Part shown: positions 46,509 to 59,059 of the stretch, one piece after another
Layout of the letters: each line of letters starts with the position of its first letter
How positions within the stretch are numbered: position 1 is the stretch's first letter
NCBI GenBank assembly: GCA_902805475.1
Contig: CADCSX010000010.1
Coordinates: 558,001-622,000 of the forward strand
DNA from: Entonaema liquescens
Taxonomy: Eukaryota > Ascomycota > Sordariomycetes > Xylariales > Xylariaceae
Length of the DNA: 64,000 nucleotides
Direction: 5' to 3'
The notes under the pieces: model-generated
What the model saw: only the letters and a program-made list of their open reading frames with translations
Told to the model about the DNA's origin: nothing
The model's database searches: none
Translations under genes and position numbers: made by a program

Positions 46509-49500
46509 TTGGCTCCCCCCTCTGCAGTCGGGCAGCTGGGTCACGGCCCAGCCCCAGAGTAGTCGTCCATTATTCAAACAGACTAAAGTCCAAACGCGTC
46601 GATTATGAAGTGAACCTTACAATCGAATACCGGAGAGAAGTCCGTACCCCGGCGTACCCAGATTGTTCATCGGTACACCGGATCTATTTCATCTCCCCTT
46701 ATAATACTCATTTCGTGATAACTTTCCCCTTAGCTGTAAATCTAAAGCGTGGTATGAATTCGTTAGACCCTATCTCAAGTTTACATCTGAAATCCAGGAG
46801 TTAAGCTCTATATTCCTACGTTTAAGTACATAAGGTACAAAAGCTAGAGGCTAGATAGCAATGATGAAGGAATCTAAGGCCCTAGGATTGATAATTACTC
46901 CCGAGTCTTGGGAAACTATTGTCATACGCCCCCACGGCGAACCCTAGTAAAGCCACGCCCTATCATGTTTCAAGGTATTTGTCGGCCTAAGTATCATAAA
47001 CTTCTGCTGGTTCCTTCACGCTGCTTTTATGCTTATATTTTGACCTTAAGCAGATTGAGATGCTACCCAGTTCGAGCGGATGTTCGATACGTATGGATGT
47101 AGTCATAGTTCGATCCGAACAGTCGATTTGAAATACGCCAGACAACTCGTATAAACCATCCGGTTCAACTAGGTAGACGGGTCGGGGCCAGATTAAGTGG
47201 AGTTATGTATCTTAAAGCCGGCGAGCAATTATAACGTGCCCGCTTCTCGTTCTTGTAAGCCAAGACGTTGTCTGATTTCCAGAATATGAGTTAATACAGT
47301 TAGAGTCGGTTATTATACTCATTACACCAGAGATGATAATATGTATAGTGAGGGCTATGAAGGAAAAAACATAGGAGGTAGTCGCAATAACTTACGCACT
47401 AGTCACATTAGAACTATAGCTTAGGAATTAAGTCAACGAAGAATCTGACGGGTTTGCGGCTCGTGGCTCCATAGTCCGCATATTCGAACCATTGGAAAGT
47501 CATTATTCTAGGTGATCAGATACCCATACTTATCTCCTACTCACACACTTGACCCCGATCTTGTCATTAGTAAGCGCCTAGTTATAAAACTACTTCATAA
47601 TATTACCTATATTAAAATGCTGATTTTATTAATAGGTGATTGTTTAACAAAGTACAGAGTAAGAATAAGATCCGGTGTGAACGGCCTCGAATAGCGCAAT
47701 ATGGGCGGTCCTTACGTATCTAAGGCTTTAAATGAACAATTATATAGCGCATAACTAGTATTATCCTAGGATGCATTTAAGTCAATGCTATGATGTTTTC
47801 AATACACTTACTTAAGTACCCAGGTAGGTACTCAGGTAAGCAGTAAGCTGGGAAGCGCCTAGGCTTGGTGTAAAGTGTTGAAAATGAAGTCCAGGAAATA
47901 TTATGACAGGCGTTAGAGAAAGTATAATGGCTTTGTCCCTAATATAGTGGAATACTTCCAGCTATATTCATAAGGAATAAAAAAGAAGTATATATGCGGT
48001 CAGTTATCTACCTACCTATGTAAACTATTCAGTTATTCAGTTCAGTATTTCTCTTACTATGAGCAAGGAGGGGCAAGTGTAGGACGGAATAAATTAATGG
48101 AATGCGAATGAAAAGATAGTTCCAATTTAAATATGACCCGTCAGTTTCATTTCTTATGTAACTATGCAAGCTGGTCATTGCGTAGTTCCAGATTTGAAAT
48201 AGTTAGGGTCAAACATTGAGGCTGTGAACGCCACGACGCGTTTACAATAACGCCATATCAGATTTCAGATAGCCACTCGAACACCAAAACAAAACGTGAC
48301 CGTTGGACAGTCGTACAGAATTCAGCCATTCCGCCCGTGCGAAGCCTGTCTGCGGCGTTTCGACGAAAACGTCGACCTTGTATATGCTTCCACCGGATGT
48401 GGCAGGATGGTCAGCAATTACTCAACGAAGAAAACAAAGAGAATACTAAACTATCCGGAGGCCAAGTTCCGCAATATTGGCCTTTTATTTCACATGAGAA
48501 TCGTTAGGTGGTTCGGACAAGGCTAAACAACGCAAACAACTACATCATCGTTTTATTTTAATGAGCCTTGGCAGCGATTTGCTTGGGTTATATCCAACTG
48601 TAGACAAGCTTTCTTGGTCTACGTAATTTGTCAACGAATGGTAAGAGAAGCCCACCGTCGTCAAATACTTAACGAGGTTGACGCCATCATGCCGGACGAT
48701 GTCGAAACTCGCGGGAACCCGCTTTTACAGCTCCGGCTAATGAGCCCCGGGGACTTCGGGGGATGGCTCCGTGAAATATCCTTCTTTTTCTTTAATTCGG
48801 ACACAGCTGTCCGGCCTCACCAGATTGTAAAACTCTGGGTTTATAGAACCACCAACTTATAAGTTGAGAAGAGGTCTCTACGAAGAAGGAATATGCCAGC
48901 GTCTAGACCGAGGATAAGAAAGGAACCAAAGACAGTGTCTAAGATGAATCTGTGCACGAAAAATATTAATATGTTTCGCTTATCTGCTTACCCGGTAAAT
49001 TGTCATGCTGTGTTATTAAATGTCACCTCAGTTAATAAAAATGATCGACGAGATAACGTTAAAACCACGACTCAAATGCCGTGAAGATCCCTGTCTCACC
49101 TACCAGATCAAGGGACTAAGCGTTACATTATATTGTGCATGCATTTATACCCTCGTACGATGTAAGGGAACCCCCCCACCCGGTCCCGAGTGTGATACAG
49201 ACGACCATATCAAGTATGATCGAAAATAAACCCTACGGTTTATCATTCAACATAGGAACATCGTGAGCTAGTTTTCCCCCTCTGGCCTTAAAGCTGTCCG
49301 TCTCCGGTGTTCCGTTGCCAAAGCGCTGATCATCCAAATTATCTTATATAGCGTTATTAGCCACTCTTCCCGTGTCTCGGGAACATCTGATAGTCTGGGA
49401 TATGGTCTGCCTGGGAACCGCGTCGCACCGCACCATGTAAGGAATACGGAATACGTACATTAGGTAGTCGTCTCCGCCAAGCAACACTTACGCAATCCGC

Positions 49501-49972
49501 GTCGTGACCCTTGCCCGTGGTATTTCGTCTATGTGAAGTGTTTCGAAGATATCGATACACAGAAAGGGGAAGGTCGGCGGCTGGGCCAATGAGCATTTCG
49601 AAAGAATTCTCCTATCGATTCTTTCCCATGCATGCAGCACGAGATGTAAACATGTTACGTTGCTATTGACGATGATATATATTCCTGTGGACCCGACGTC
49701 CGAACATGACAGAGATCGTCAGGGAATAGCCTGTATCTCGGGTATCAACAGCGCTGTTCGCTAAGCAGTTGATTTGCACGGATATTTCCCCGTACAGTCT
49801 GGTAGTTTTCGAGCTGCGGCAAACTATCTGTAATGGCCAGATCTGTCCCGTCATTTATTATCCCATGGTCGACCCGGGTTATAGGGACTGTAACTTAGAA
49901 GTGTATCATATACTACCCATCTAGATCTTCGGTGCGCAGTACAGCCTGGTGCTGTAACGACACTCGCACGAC
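46509..49972. other. gene-poor stretch
   Basis: About 3.5 kb without an intact gene. A degraded cysteine-containing frame lies at 48296-48862 (listed separately). Elsewhere there are only short frames with no recognisable content. Composition is A+T rich but not RIP-collapsed. Confidence 0.55.
48296..48862 (+). pseudogene. possible relic of a small Cys-rich fungal gene
   Basis: Two nearby frames, 48296-48526 and 48614-48862, have balanced composition: PCEACLRRFDEN and a later Cys in the first, QRMVREAHRRQIL and LMSPGDFGGW in the second. The first recalls a widespread family of small fungal proteins with CxxC...CxxC clusters, but the second cysteine pair is missing. The frames have no clear common start, stop or splice pattern. 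I would treat this as a relic, and only tentatively. Confidence 0.28.
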
Positions 49973-51577
49973 ATGGGCAACATACTTTCCAGCAAGCCGG
50001 CTATCAAGTCGCCGCTTACGATATCTTCAGACACAGTCGTTCCGCTACACCGGTTCGACGATACACCGATCAACAGAAATGTTATCGTCGAGTTCACGAT
50101 GCGGTTTGATGACGTGTTGGATCCCGATAAGCTCCGCCTATCGTTGGAAAAACTTCTCAGCCGGCGTGACTGGCGTAAGCTGGGCGCGAGGCTGAGACTC
50201 ACTGTATGCCCGCTACCCTCATCACAATCCCTTACATTAGGGGCTTGTACTTCCCGAGGCAGGACGAAATAACTAAAATGATACTCGCAGGCTGACAACA
50301 AACTTGAATATCATATTCCGGAGTCCTTCAGCGAGAAGAGGCCGTCATTCACTTATTCGCATGTAGAGCACAATGTTGAAATTGCCAGGCACCCAACCGG
50401 CTGTCGTCTACCTAGGGCCACTGCGAAACCTACCGTCCTCAGTGACCCGGAGGAGTTTGCGCCTTTGCTGCGCCGATGGGGCGCTCCTCGACGACTCAGC
50501 GACTACCTGTACACTGACGCACCGCAGCTGAGCTTACACATTGTGTCCTTTACCGACGCAACCATCGTCTCGCTCTCGTGGCCGCACACCCTACTCGACG
50601 CAATGGGACGAAAGGAGCTCCTAGACGCCTGGATAGCTGTGCTCGAGGGCAGGGAGGACGACGTGAAACCGCTTCACGGCGTATTGCAAGACCCGCTGGA
50701 ATCGCTAGGGGAAGATCCGCAGGAGCCGTACGTCCTGGCTCACCGCCGCCTGTCTCCGATACAAGCCTTGATTTTCGCTATCGCCTATATCTGGACAACC
50801 TTATTTTGGTCGCGCGGCGAGGACACTCGAATGCTCTGTGTTCCGGCCGCCCACGTACAGTCCCTGCATAAAGGAGCACTCGACTACCTCGCCGCGCAGA
50901 GCGACGAGGACGAGAAGGTGAAACCGTTCGTCAGCGAGGGCGACGTCCTGTCAGGCTGGGTGACCCGCCTCTCCCTCCGCCATCTCCAGCATACGGAACA
51001 GACGGTGTCCATCATGAACGCCTTCGGCATGCGCTCGGTACTTGCGAAAGACTTTCTCCCGCAGACCCACGCCTACGTCGGCAACGCGGTCGCTGGTGTC
51101 TGGGCATTCGTATCCATGCAAGACCTATTCACAAAGCCCTTGGGCTACGTCGCGGCTGCGGTGCGCCGGTCCATCGCCGAGCAGGGGACACGAGCACAAG
51201 TGGAAGCGCGCGCCGCCGTCGACCTAGCGGCTGGGAAGAGGGGCAAGGCAGCCCTGTACGGCGACCCCGCGATGGTGCCGATGATGATATCCAATTGGAG
51301 CAAGGCCAAGTTCTTCGATACGGACTTCTCGGCGGCGGTAGTGCGCCCCGGAGCCGACCCGACAAAGCGGGCTAATAAGATCGGACGACCGTCGTATGTC
51401 CAGCCCAACGGTCTCGTCAACGGTATGCCGACGCGTAACTCGTTCCCCATCGTTGGGAAGGACGCTGCGGGTAACTATTGGCTTTCTGGTACGCTACGGA
51501 AGGGCCTTTGGAGACAGGTACAGGAGGAAATGGACGCTGAGTATTATTATCTGTCTCAGCAGTCTGCAAAGGTCTAG
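49973..51577 (+). CDS. BAHD/trichothecene-acetyltransferase-like acyltransferase
   Basis: Exons are 49973-50203 and 50291-51577 (intron 87 bp, GTATGC donor), giving 505 residues. The transferase-family catalytic HxxxD is present as WPHTLLDAMG in the first third. The second half contains ISNWSKAKFFDTDF in the place of the structural DFGWG region. These enzymes move acyl groups from CoA thioesters to hydroxyl or amino acceptors, often tailoring secondary metabolites. No other biosynthetic gene is next to it, so a metabolite link is only possible. It starts MGNILSSKP, an N-terminal glycine context that could be myristoylated (MGNxxSS). Codon use is G/C-rich although RIP-destroyed DNA begins only 432 bp downstream, so RIP has not leaked into the gene. 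Confidence 0.82.
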
Positions 51578-52009
51578 AGACTTGCGGTTGCGATGTTGAG
51601 TCGTTATGAACGGCTTAACCCCGAAGGAAGTCGCCTCCATTCTTGTATATATGGATATACTGTGTGCTGTTACTGGCAATGTGATTAGGATACAACTACC
51701 CCTTAGATAGTGCTTCTATTATTGTGCAATATATATTTTTAATATGTAACTTAACTAGGTCATCTTACATCGTGTTCAATGGTAAGTGCAATTTCTATTT
51801 CACTAGTCTTCTATATATGATGGTGGGAAAAGAAGCTTAATTCATAAACATGGTCACATTTTGAGGATCGGTACTCTCTCCTTGCTTCTCCAAATTTTTG
51901 ATGGGCTTTTAATAGGGCCGGTCTTCCTATCTCTCGGTGTAAGCCTTACTACTCTACCAGGGGCTCCTGAACCTCCATGTATCATAGGAATGGTCCTGAG
52001 TATCCCAGG
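51578..52009. other. spacer between acyltransferase and element 2
   Basis: 432 bp of mixed composition. Overlapping frames on both strands at 51861-52046 run into the LTR and were not called. It ends with CCAGG, the presumed target duplication. Confidence 0.5.
52005..52009. repeat. target-site duplication of element 2, left copy (CCAGG)
   Basis: It precedes the TG of the left LTR. The right counterpart at 59055-59059 reads CCAAG, one transition different, as if one copy was touched by RIP. Confidence 0.65.
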
Positions 52010-52162
52010 TGCTGGAATATGTGTGGCTGGTAAATTAGGGGACTGATTATACGCCCCATACCCATGGCTCTTATATATTATATATACTTTATTTATATAT
52101 TTAATTAAATAATTAACTAATATAATTAATTTATACCTCATAACTTACATTTATTTTTAATA
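52010..52162 (+). repeat. 5' LTR of element 2
   Basis: It begins TGCTGGAATATGTGTGG. The outer 60 bases keep G/C, and the inner end is A/T-converted. It aligns without gaps to 58902-59054. Confidence 0.93.
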
Positions 52163-52174
52163 AGTTATAAATTT
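52163..52174 (+). promoter_or_regulatory. possible primer-binding site (RIP-mutated)
   Basis: AGTTATAAATTT directly follows the 5' LTR. Every position is identical to, or a transition from, GGTTATGAGCCC. That sequence is complementary to the anticodon arm of initiator tRNA-Met, the half-tRNA primer used by copia and Ty5. Confidence 0.5.
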
Positions 52175-55100
52175 AAAAGTTTATAATTATAAATATAATT
52201 AAATTTAATTTTATTATTTAATATATTATTTATTAAAAACGTAATTAATTTAAATTATTGCGATTTTTACTACGTATTAAATAAAAAATAAAAAAATCTT
52301 AAAAAAAATTAAAGAAAAAAATTTATAAAAATAACGTGTTAAAAAAAAATATTAAAATTAAAATTATAATAACGGAAAATTTATTATTTTTTTTTTATAA
52401 AAACTTTTAATATTAAATATTAATTTAACTTTTATAAAATTATTATTATATTAAAATGTATATTAATTAATAATAACGTTAAAATTTATTTTATTTTAAT
52501 AAATATAAATTATAAATATATTAAAATTTTTTAAATTAAAATAATAATTTTAATAATATAAAAAGTTGTTATATAAAATATTAATATTATTTAAATAATA
52601 AATTTCGATTAAATATTATAATAAATAAAAAATTAATAAATAATAATTAAGTATAATTTTAAAGAAAAGTTATTATAAAAAATACTATATTTTAAATATT
52701 TAAATAAACGAAATTTTTTATATTTAATATAAAAATTTAAATAATTATTAATTAAAGATTTTTTAAAAAAATTTTACTTTAAAAACTTTAATTTTATATT
52801 TATAATAATGTTATTAAAATTATGTTTATTAAATATAAATAATATATTTTTTATATTTTTTTTAGTTAATTTAAATGTTAATTATTTTACGTAATTTATT
52901 ATAAAAATTTATTATATTTTCTAAAGTATTTACTTTAAAATCCTTAGAAAAGAAATATATTATTTATTTTAAAAAAATGTTAATTTAAAATTTAAAGTTT
53001 TTTAATTAAAATTTAAGTAAATATTTTAAAATAATATTAATTTTAATTATAAAATTAATTAATTATATTTTAAAAAATTATCCCGTAATTAAGCAATTTT
53101 ATTAATTAAAATTTATAAAGTTTTTTATATTATTTAATAATTTTTTTTAACATTTTTTTAATAATTATAAAAACAAAAAAAAATAATATAATTTTAAATA
53201 ATATTATTTATTTAAATTTAATAAACAAATAATTAATATTTAAAAAAGAGATATTTAATTATTTAATAATATAAAAGTATAAAAAAATATTTTTAAACGG
53301 AATTGATAAAATAATTTTTATAAATGTAAAAAATAATAAAAATATTACGGTAATTAAACTTCGTAAAAAAGTTAAAATTTAATAAAATAAATAAAATAAA
53401 GTTTATAAATATATTTATTATTATTTAAAAAAAAATCTTAAGAATATAATAATAAAGAAAATTATAATAATTGATTTTTAAAAAATTTTTAAAAAAAAAA
53501 TATAAATTATAAAGTAATATTATATTTTAAAATTTAATATTTAAATGGGATATTATTTTATTAATTATTAAAAAAATTGTTATAACGTTATTATTAAAAT
53601 TAAAGTAATTATAATCAAATTTTAAAAAATTAAATGAAACTTGTACAATTAACGAATTATATTTAATTAATAAATTTTTTAAAACTTTAAACTTTAATTA
53701 TAATATCTTTTTTATAACGTTTTTTTAAAATTATAATATTATATTTATACGAAATAATAATAATTTAATTGTTAAAATTGCAGTTATTATAAATGATGTT
53801 GTTAAATTAATTTAATAAAAAAAATAAATTTAAAAAATTAAAAATAAAAATAATAAATATATTTTAATTAATTATTTTAATAAGTTAAATATTAAACGTA
53901 AAGAAAATCTTACATGTATTTATTACGTAACGACCGAACGACGATTAATTAATTATAAAATAATTAATTATTTTTAAAAATATTTTAAAAAACGGTTTAA
54001 AAATTAACAAAACGAGTTTAAAAACAAAAGTAAAAAATTTAAATATAATAAAAATAACGTTATAACCGTTATATTAATTTATAAAAGTTAAGTTAAATCG
54101 TTAGTATTTATTATTATAATAACGTTTATAATATTTAAAAAATTATTTAATATTTTAATAATTAACTTTTTAAAATTTAATATTTTATTAAAAATATTTT
54201 AAAGATATTTATTTAATAAATTATAATTTAATATATTAAATAATGGGGTATAAAACGATTAAATGCAAGGTAATTAATTATAAAGTAAATTATTAAAATT
54301 GATGATTTTTATAATTAATCTTATATTTAATTATATATTAATAAATTTATTTATAAAAAAAATATTAATAATATTAAAATTTATAATTATAATAAAATTA
54401 AAAGTTAAAAAATTAATTATTAAATTATAAAAAATAATAATGGTTAATAACGGTTATAATTAAATTAATTATTATAATAAAATATTATTTATTAATTTAC
54501 ATTTATATAAAAAACTTTATATATATAATATTAATAGTAAAATTATTATATTAAAATTATAAAATATTATTACATTTTAAATTATTATAAAAAATAATTT
54601 AAAAAAGTTAAAATTACGGATATTATTTATTATTTTAATTTAATTTATAATTTTATTTTAATATTTTAATTTATTTATAAAAAAATAAAATTTCTATTTT
54701 AATGGGATTTAATTTATAACGTTAAAAACGAAAAAATATTTTTAATCGTAATTAAAATAAATGGTTTATATATAATTAATTAAAAAAATAATTACTTTAA
54801 TATAATAAACTTTAATATAACATTTTATTTTTACTTTATATTAAATTTATTATTAAAAATATAATATAAACGATTAAGTTATTTAAATAATTAAAATTTA
54901 AAAAAATTTATAAATATATTTACAAATATTAACTTTTTAAAAAAATATTATTTTTACGAAACTTATATAAAAAGTAAAATAATTAAAAAGTCTTATATAA
55001 AAATATTAAAAAAAAATATTTATAATTTAAAATTATTATATATTAATAAAACAAATATGCCATTAAATATATAAAATATTAACAATTATAAAAGATAATT

Positions 55101-56484
55101 AATAATAACATGTGATTACTTATATATAAATTAAACTATATTAATTAAAAATTTTAAAAATTAATTATTAATGTTTAAAGATTTTTTAAAATAATAAAAA
55201 AAACTTAAATAACATTACCACATTATTATTTTAAACATTTTAAATTTATATATTAATTATAAATTTAAATAATATTATTATTAAAAAAATATTACGATTT
55301 ATTATACAATTGTTAAATAATATTAATTAAAAAATATTATCGAAAACATTATTAAAAAATTAAAAAATAAAACTTAAATAATATTAATATAAATTAAAAA
55401 TAATAAAATATTAAATAAATATTAATTTATAATAATTTAAATAATAATATATTTAATAAATAAATTTTTTTATAACATATTAAATAAAATCTTTTATAAA
55501 ACTTAATATAACGATATATTAAATTTAACATATTTAATCATTGTAAATATTAATGGTTATTATTTAAAAAATTAAAAAACTAATATATTTCACATTAAAA
55601 TTATTAATTATAAAATATTAAAATATAAAAATAATAATTTACAAATTTATAAAATATTATTAATAAATAAAAATAAAATAATTATTACAAATAATATTAT
55701 ATTTAAAAAAAATTACTTTTATATATTTATTAAAAAATTTTTAATATTAAATAAATATGTAAAATTTAAATCTTTATTATTATTTTTACTATAAAACCGT
55801 TTAAAATTAATAAAACCTATTTAAAATTTATTTAAAATCTATTTTATAAACGGTAATTTTATTTAAATATTAAACCGTAAAAACCTATAACATTTAAAAC
55901 TTAATATTTAATTCATTATAAAAAACCAATATAATATTAAACTTTAAAATAAATTAAATAATAATAAATTACTTTAAATAAAATTAAAAATATTAATATA
56001 AAATCCGAAACTTAAATTATACGTTAACAACCCGCTTCGTAAAACATTTAAATACAATTTTAAATAATAAATAAATATAATATTATTATATAAATATTAA
56101 TTTAAATTTAATATAAATTTTAAATATATTATTTATTTAATTAACGTTATAATAATAATATTTAAATTTAAATTTAAATTTTATAAAAACATTAAACACA
56201 ATTTTAAATAACATAAATAACGTAAAATTATAAATATTAAATATTAATTATTAATAAATAATTAAATATAAATATTATATAAATTTTTTATAAAACGTAA
56301 ATTATTATTTAGAAAATGACTTTATAAAATAAAATAAAGTTTTAATAGTAAAATTATTTAATATAAAACTAAATAAATAATGAAAAAATTTAAATAAATA
56401 AAAAACTTTAATTACATTAATATTTTTACATTAATAATTAAATTTATAAATTATAAAACTTTATTTACAATAATTATAATTTTA

Positions 56485-57210
56485 AACTTGAAAATAAAAT
56501 AAATAAACGTTATTATTACTTTTTTATATAAAAACATTAAAAAAAATATTTATGTTAAATAACTTTTTAAATTTAATAACGGAATTAACAAATATTACAA
56601 ACTTAATAAAACTTTATATAATTTAAAATAAATTTTTAAAATATAATACCAAACTTTAATAACGTATTTAAAAACATTAAAATTTAAAATATTAAATTTT
56701 AATATAAAAATATTCGTTAAAAATTATATTTATATTACAATTTACATGGATAATTTACTTATAATAAACTTTTCTAAAATTAAAATTAATAAAATTAAAA
56801 TAAAACTCGTTAAAAAGTTTAAAATGATAAACTTAAAATTATACTTATATTATTTAAAAATAACCATTAAAAAAAACCGTTTTAATAAAATTATTAAATT
56901 TAATTAAAAAATATATTTAAAGAAAATTATTAAAAATTTAAAATAATAAAAATTTAATTTTATTAATATATTTATAAATGTTTTAAAAATTTTTAAATTT
57001 TTAAACAATTACGCAATAACCGCCATTAATTTAAAATAATATATATAAATTATAAAATATTTAATATATATTATAATAAATATATATTTTAATATAACAT
57101 ATATAATATTATATTTAAGTTAATATATAAAAAACTTTATTATAATATATATTATAATAATTAAAAAAATCTTAAAATACTTAAAAAATACTTTAAATTA
57201 TAAATTTATT
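56485..57210 (+). pseudogene. copia reverse transcriptase-RNase H ghost frame
   Basis: One frame, with no indel across about 725 bp, gives INVIITFLYKNI (for DVVTAFLYGxI), LYNLK (LYGLK), YQTLITYLKTLKF, IYMDNLLI (the YVDDLLI catalytic box with Asp to Asn), INLKLYLYYL and KKILKYLKNTLNYKF (KRILRYLKGTLDYKL). Stops are TAA/TAG at former Gln or Trp codons. The element is dead, but the family assignment is secure. Confidence 0.92.
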
Positions 57211-58901
57211 TTTTAAAATAATTTAAAAAATTTTATAAAGTAAATAAACGTTAATTACGCGGGGTGTATATAATTAAAAAAATTAATTTTAAAATATATT
57301 TTTAATATTAAAAATAATATTATTAATTAATCATTAAAAAAATAACTTATAATAATTATATTCATTTATAAATTTAAATTTAAAAGTATAATAAATATTA
57401 TAAAAAAAACAATTTAATTACGCCATTTATTAAAAAAATTAATAATTATAAAAAATAACGTTAACGTTATAATAATTTATAAAAACAATTAAAAAACCTT
57501 AATATTTATTAAAAACTTTTAATTTTATATTTATATAAAATATATAAAAATTAACATTTATTTTACTTGTAAAAAATAATAAATTAATAAAATTAATTTT
57601 ATATATATTTTTATAACATAATAAATGGCGGATAAATTTATTAAACTTTTATTTAAAAATATATTTATTAAATTTAAAAAAACAATAAAATTTTAGTTAT
57701 AAAGTAAATAAAAAATTATAAATATAATGAACGTTTTATAACTTATAAAAATTAAATCATAGTAATTACAAAATATAACCACGAAACATTAATTATAAAT
57801 AATAAACTTAAATTAAAATTTACTTTTAAAACGATTAAAAAGCACTTTATACGCATTATTAAAAACTTTAATATTTAAAAAATATATAATTAAATATACT
57901 TTAAAAATTATTAAATAATTATATTAAATATATTTAAATAATATATTATAAAATAATTAATATAAAATATATTTATTTATAAATATTTTATAAAAACAAT
58001 TTCTAATATTTAAAATAGTTTAATAAAATAATAATAAAAATTAATATATTTTAAAACTTTTTTATAAAATAAAAATTAAATGTTATAATTTTTTTAAAAT
58101 TAAAATTTAACCCGATAAATTATTTAAAAAGCTTTAAAAATATATTATTTTACTTTTTAACTTATTTTAAATCTTTTAATTATTATATATATAATTAAAA
58201 CTTAAATAATATATTTTAAAACTTTAAATAATAAAATATTTAAATATTTATAATATATATTAACTTTACGAGATGATTAATTATATATTTATTAATAAAT
58301 TATATTTTTTTATAATAATTTAAATCGAATAAATTAAATAAAATATATGTTTAATTTATTATTTCGAAATTTATTTAATAACTTTATAAAATTAATATTT
58401 AAAAATAAAAAAAAAATGTAAATAAAGTTATTTAATATACTTAACAATTAATTAATAAATAATAAATAAAAAGATAAATATTAACATATTTTCGTAATAA
58501 TTATTATTAACGTATTTATAAAATAAAAAAAATAAATATTTATATAAAATTATAATTTTATAAAAAAAATATTTAATAAAATTTATTAAAAAAATATATT
58601 ATAAAATAAATAATAATTATTTATAAAATATTTATAAAATAAAAAACGAATAAATAAAATTAAAATATAATATAATATTAACGTATTAAATAGTAAAAAA
58701 AATCTTTATTTTAATTTATTATTAAATAAAATTAAAAAATAAATTACGTTTAAAAATTTATTTTACGGAATTTTTAATGATTTTTATTTTAAATAATACG
58801 TATAATTTAAACTTTAAATATAAAGTTATATATAAGTATAATTATTATAAAATATTTATAAAATATTTTAAAATAAATTACGAGTTTAATTTAAATGAAA
58901 A

Positions 58902-59054
58902 TATTAAAATATATGTAATTAATAAATTAAAAAATTGGTTATATACTTTATATTTATAACTTTTATATATTATATATATCTTATTTATATATTTAATTAA
59001 ATAATTAATTAATATAATTAATTTATACCTTATAACTTGTATCTATTTTCAACA
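58902..59054 (+). repeat. 3' LTR of element 2
   Basis: It begins TATTAAAATATATG (the mutated form of the TG start) and ends TATTTTCAACA. The outer end keeps C bases lost from the 5' copy. Confidence 0.93.
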
Positions 59055-59059
59055 CCAAG
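59055..59059. repeat. target-site duplication of element 2, right copy (CCAAG)
   Basis: Directly after the CA end of the 3' LTR. It matches CCAGG at 52005-52009 except for one G/A transition. Confidence 0.65.

Larger units (their letters stand above)
52010..59054 (+). mobile_element. RIP-degenerated Ty1/copia LTR retrotransposon, element 2
   Basis: A 7045-bp unit with two gap-free 153-bp LTRs (52010-52162 and 58902-59054) that differ at 36 positions, all transitions. The interior is almost pure A/T. The plus strand still reads as the reverse transcriptase and RNase H of a Ty1/copia polyprotein between 56485 and 57210 when stops are ignored. The bases after the left LTR fit a mutated initiator-Met half-tRNA primer site. 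The gene order of copia (integrase before RT) agrees with the RT lying in the right third. No frame is functional. Confidence 0.93.

Noticed and set aside
51861..52141. Frames on both strands crossing into the 5' LTR of element 2
   Set aside because: They straddle the insertion boundary, have no homology I recognise, and the parts inside the LTR are non-coding repeat.
58777..58959. 60-codon open frame near the 3' LTR of element 2
   Set aside because: It runs into the LTR and has A/T-driven composition; not a gene.
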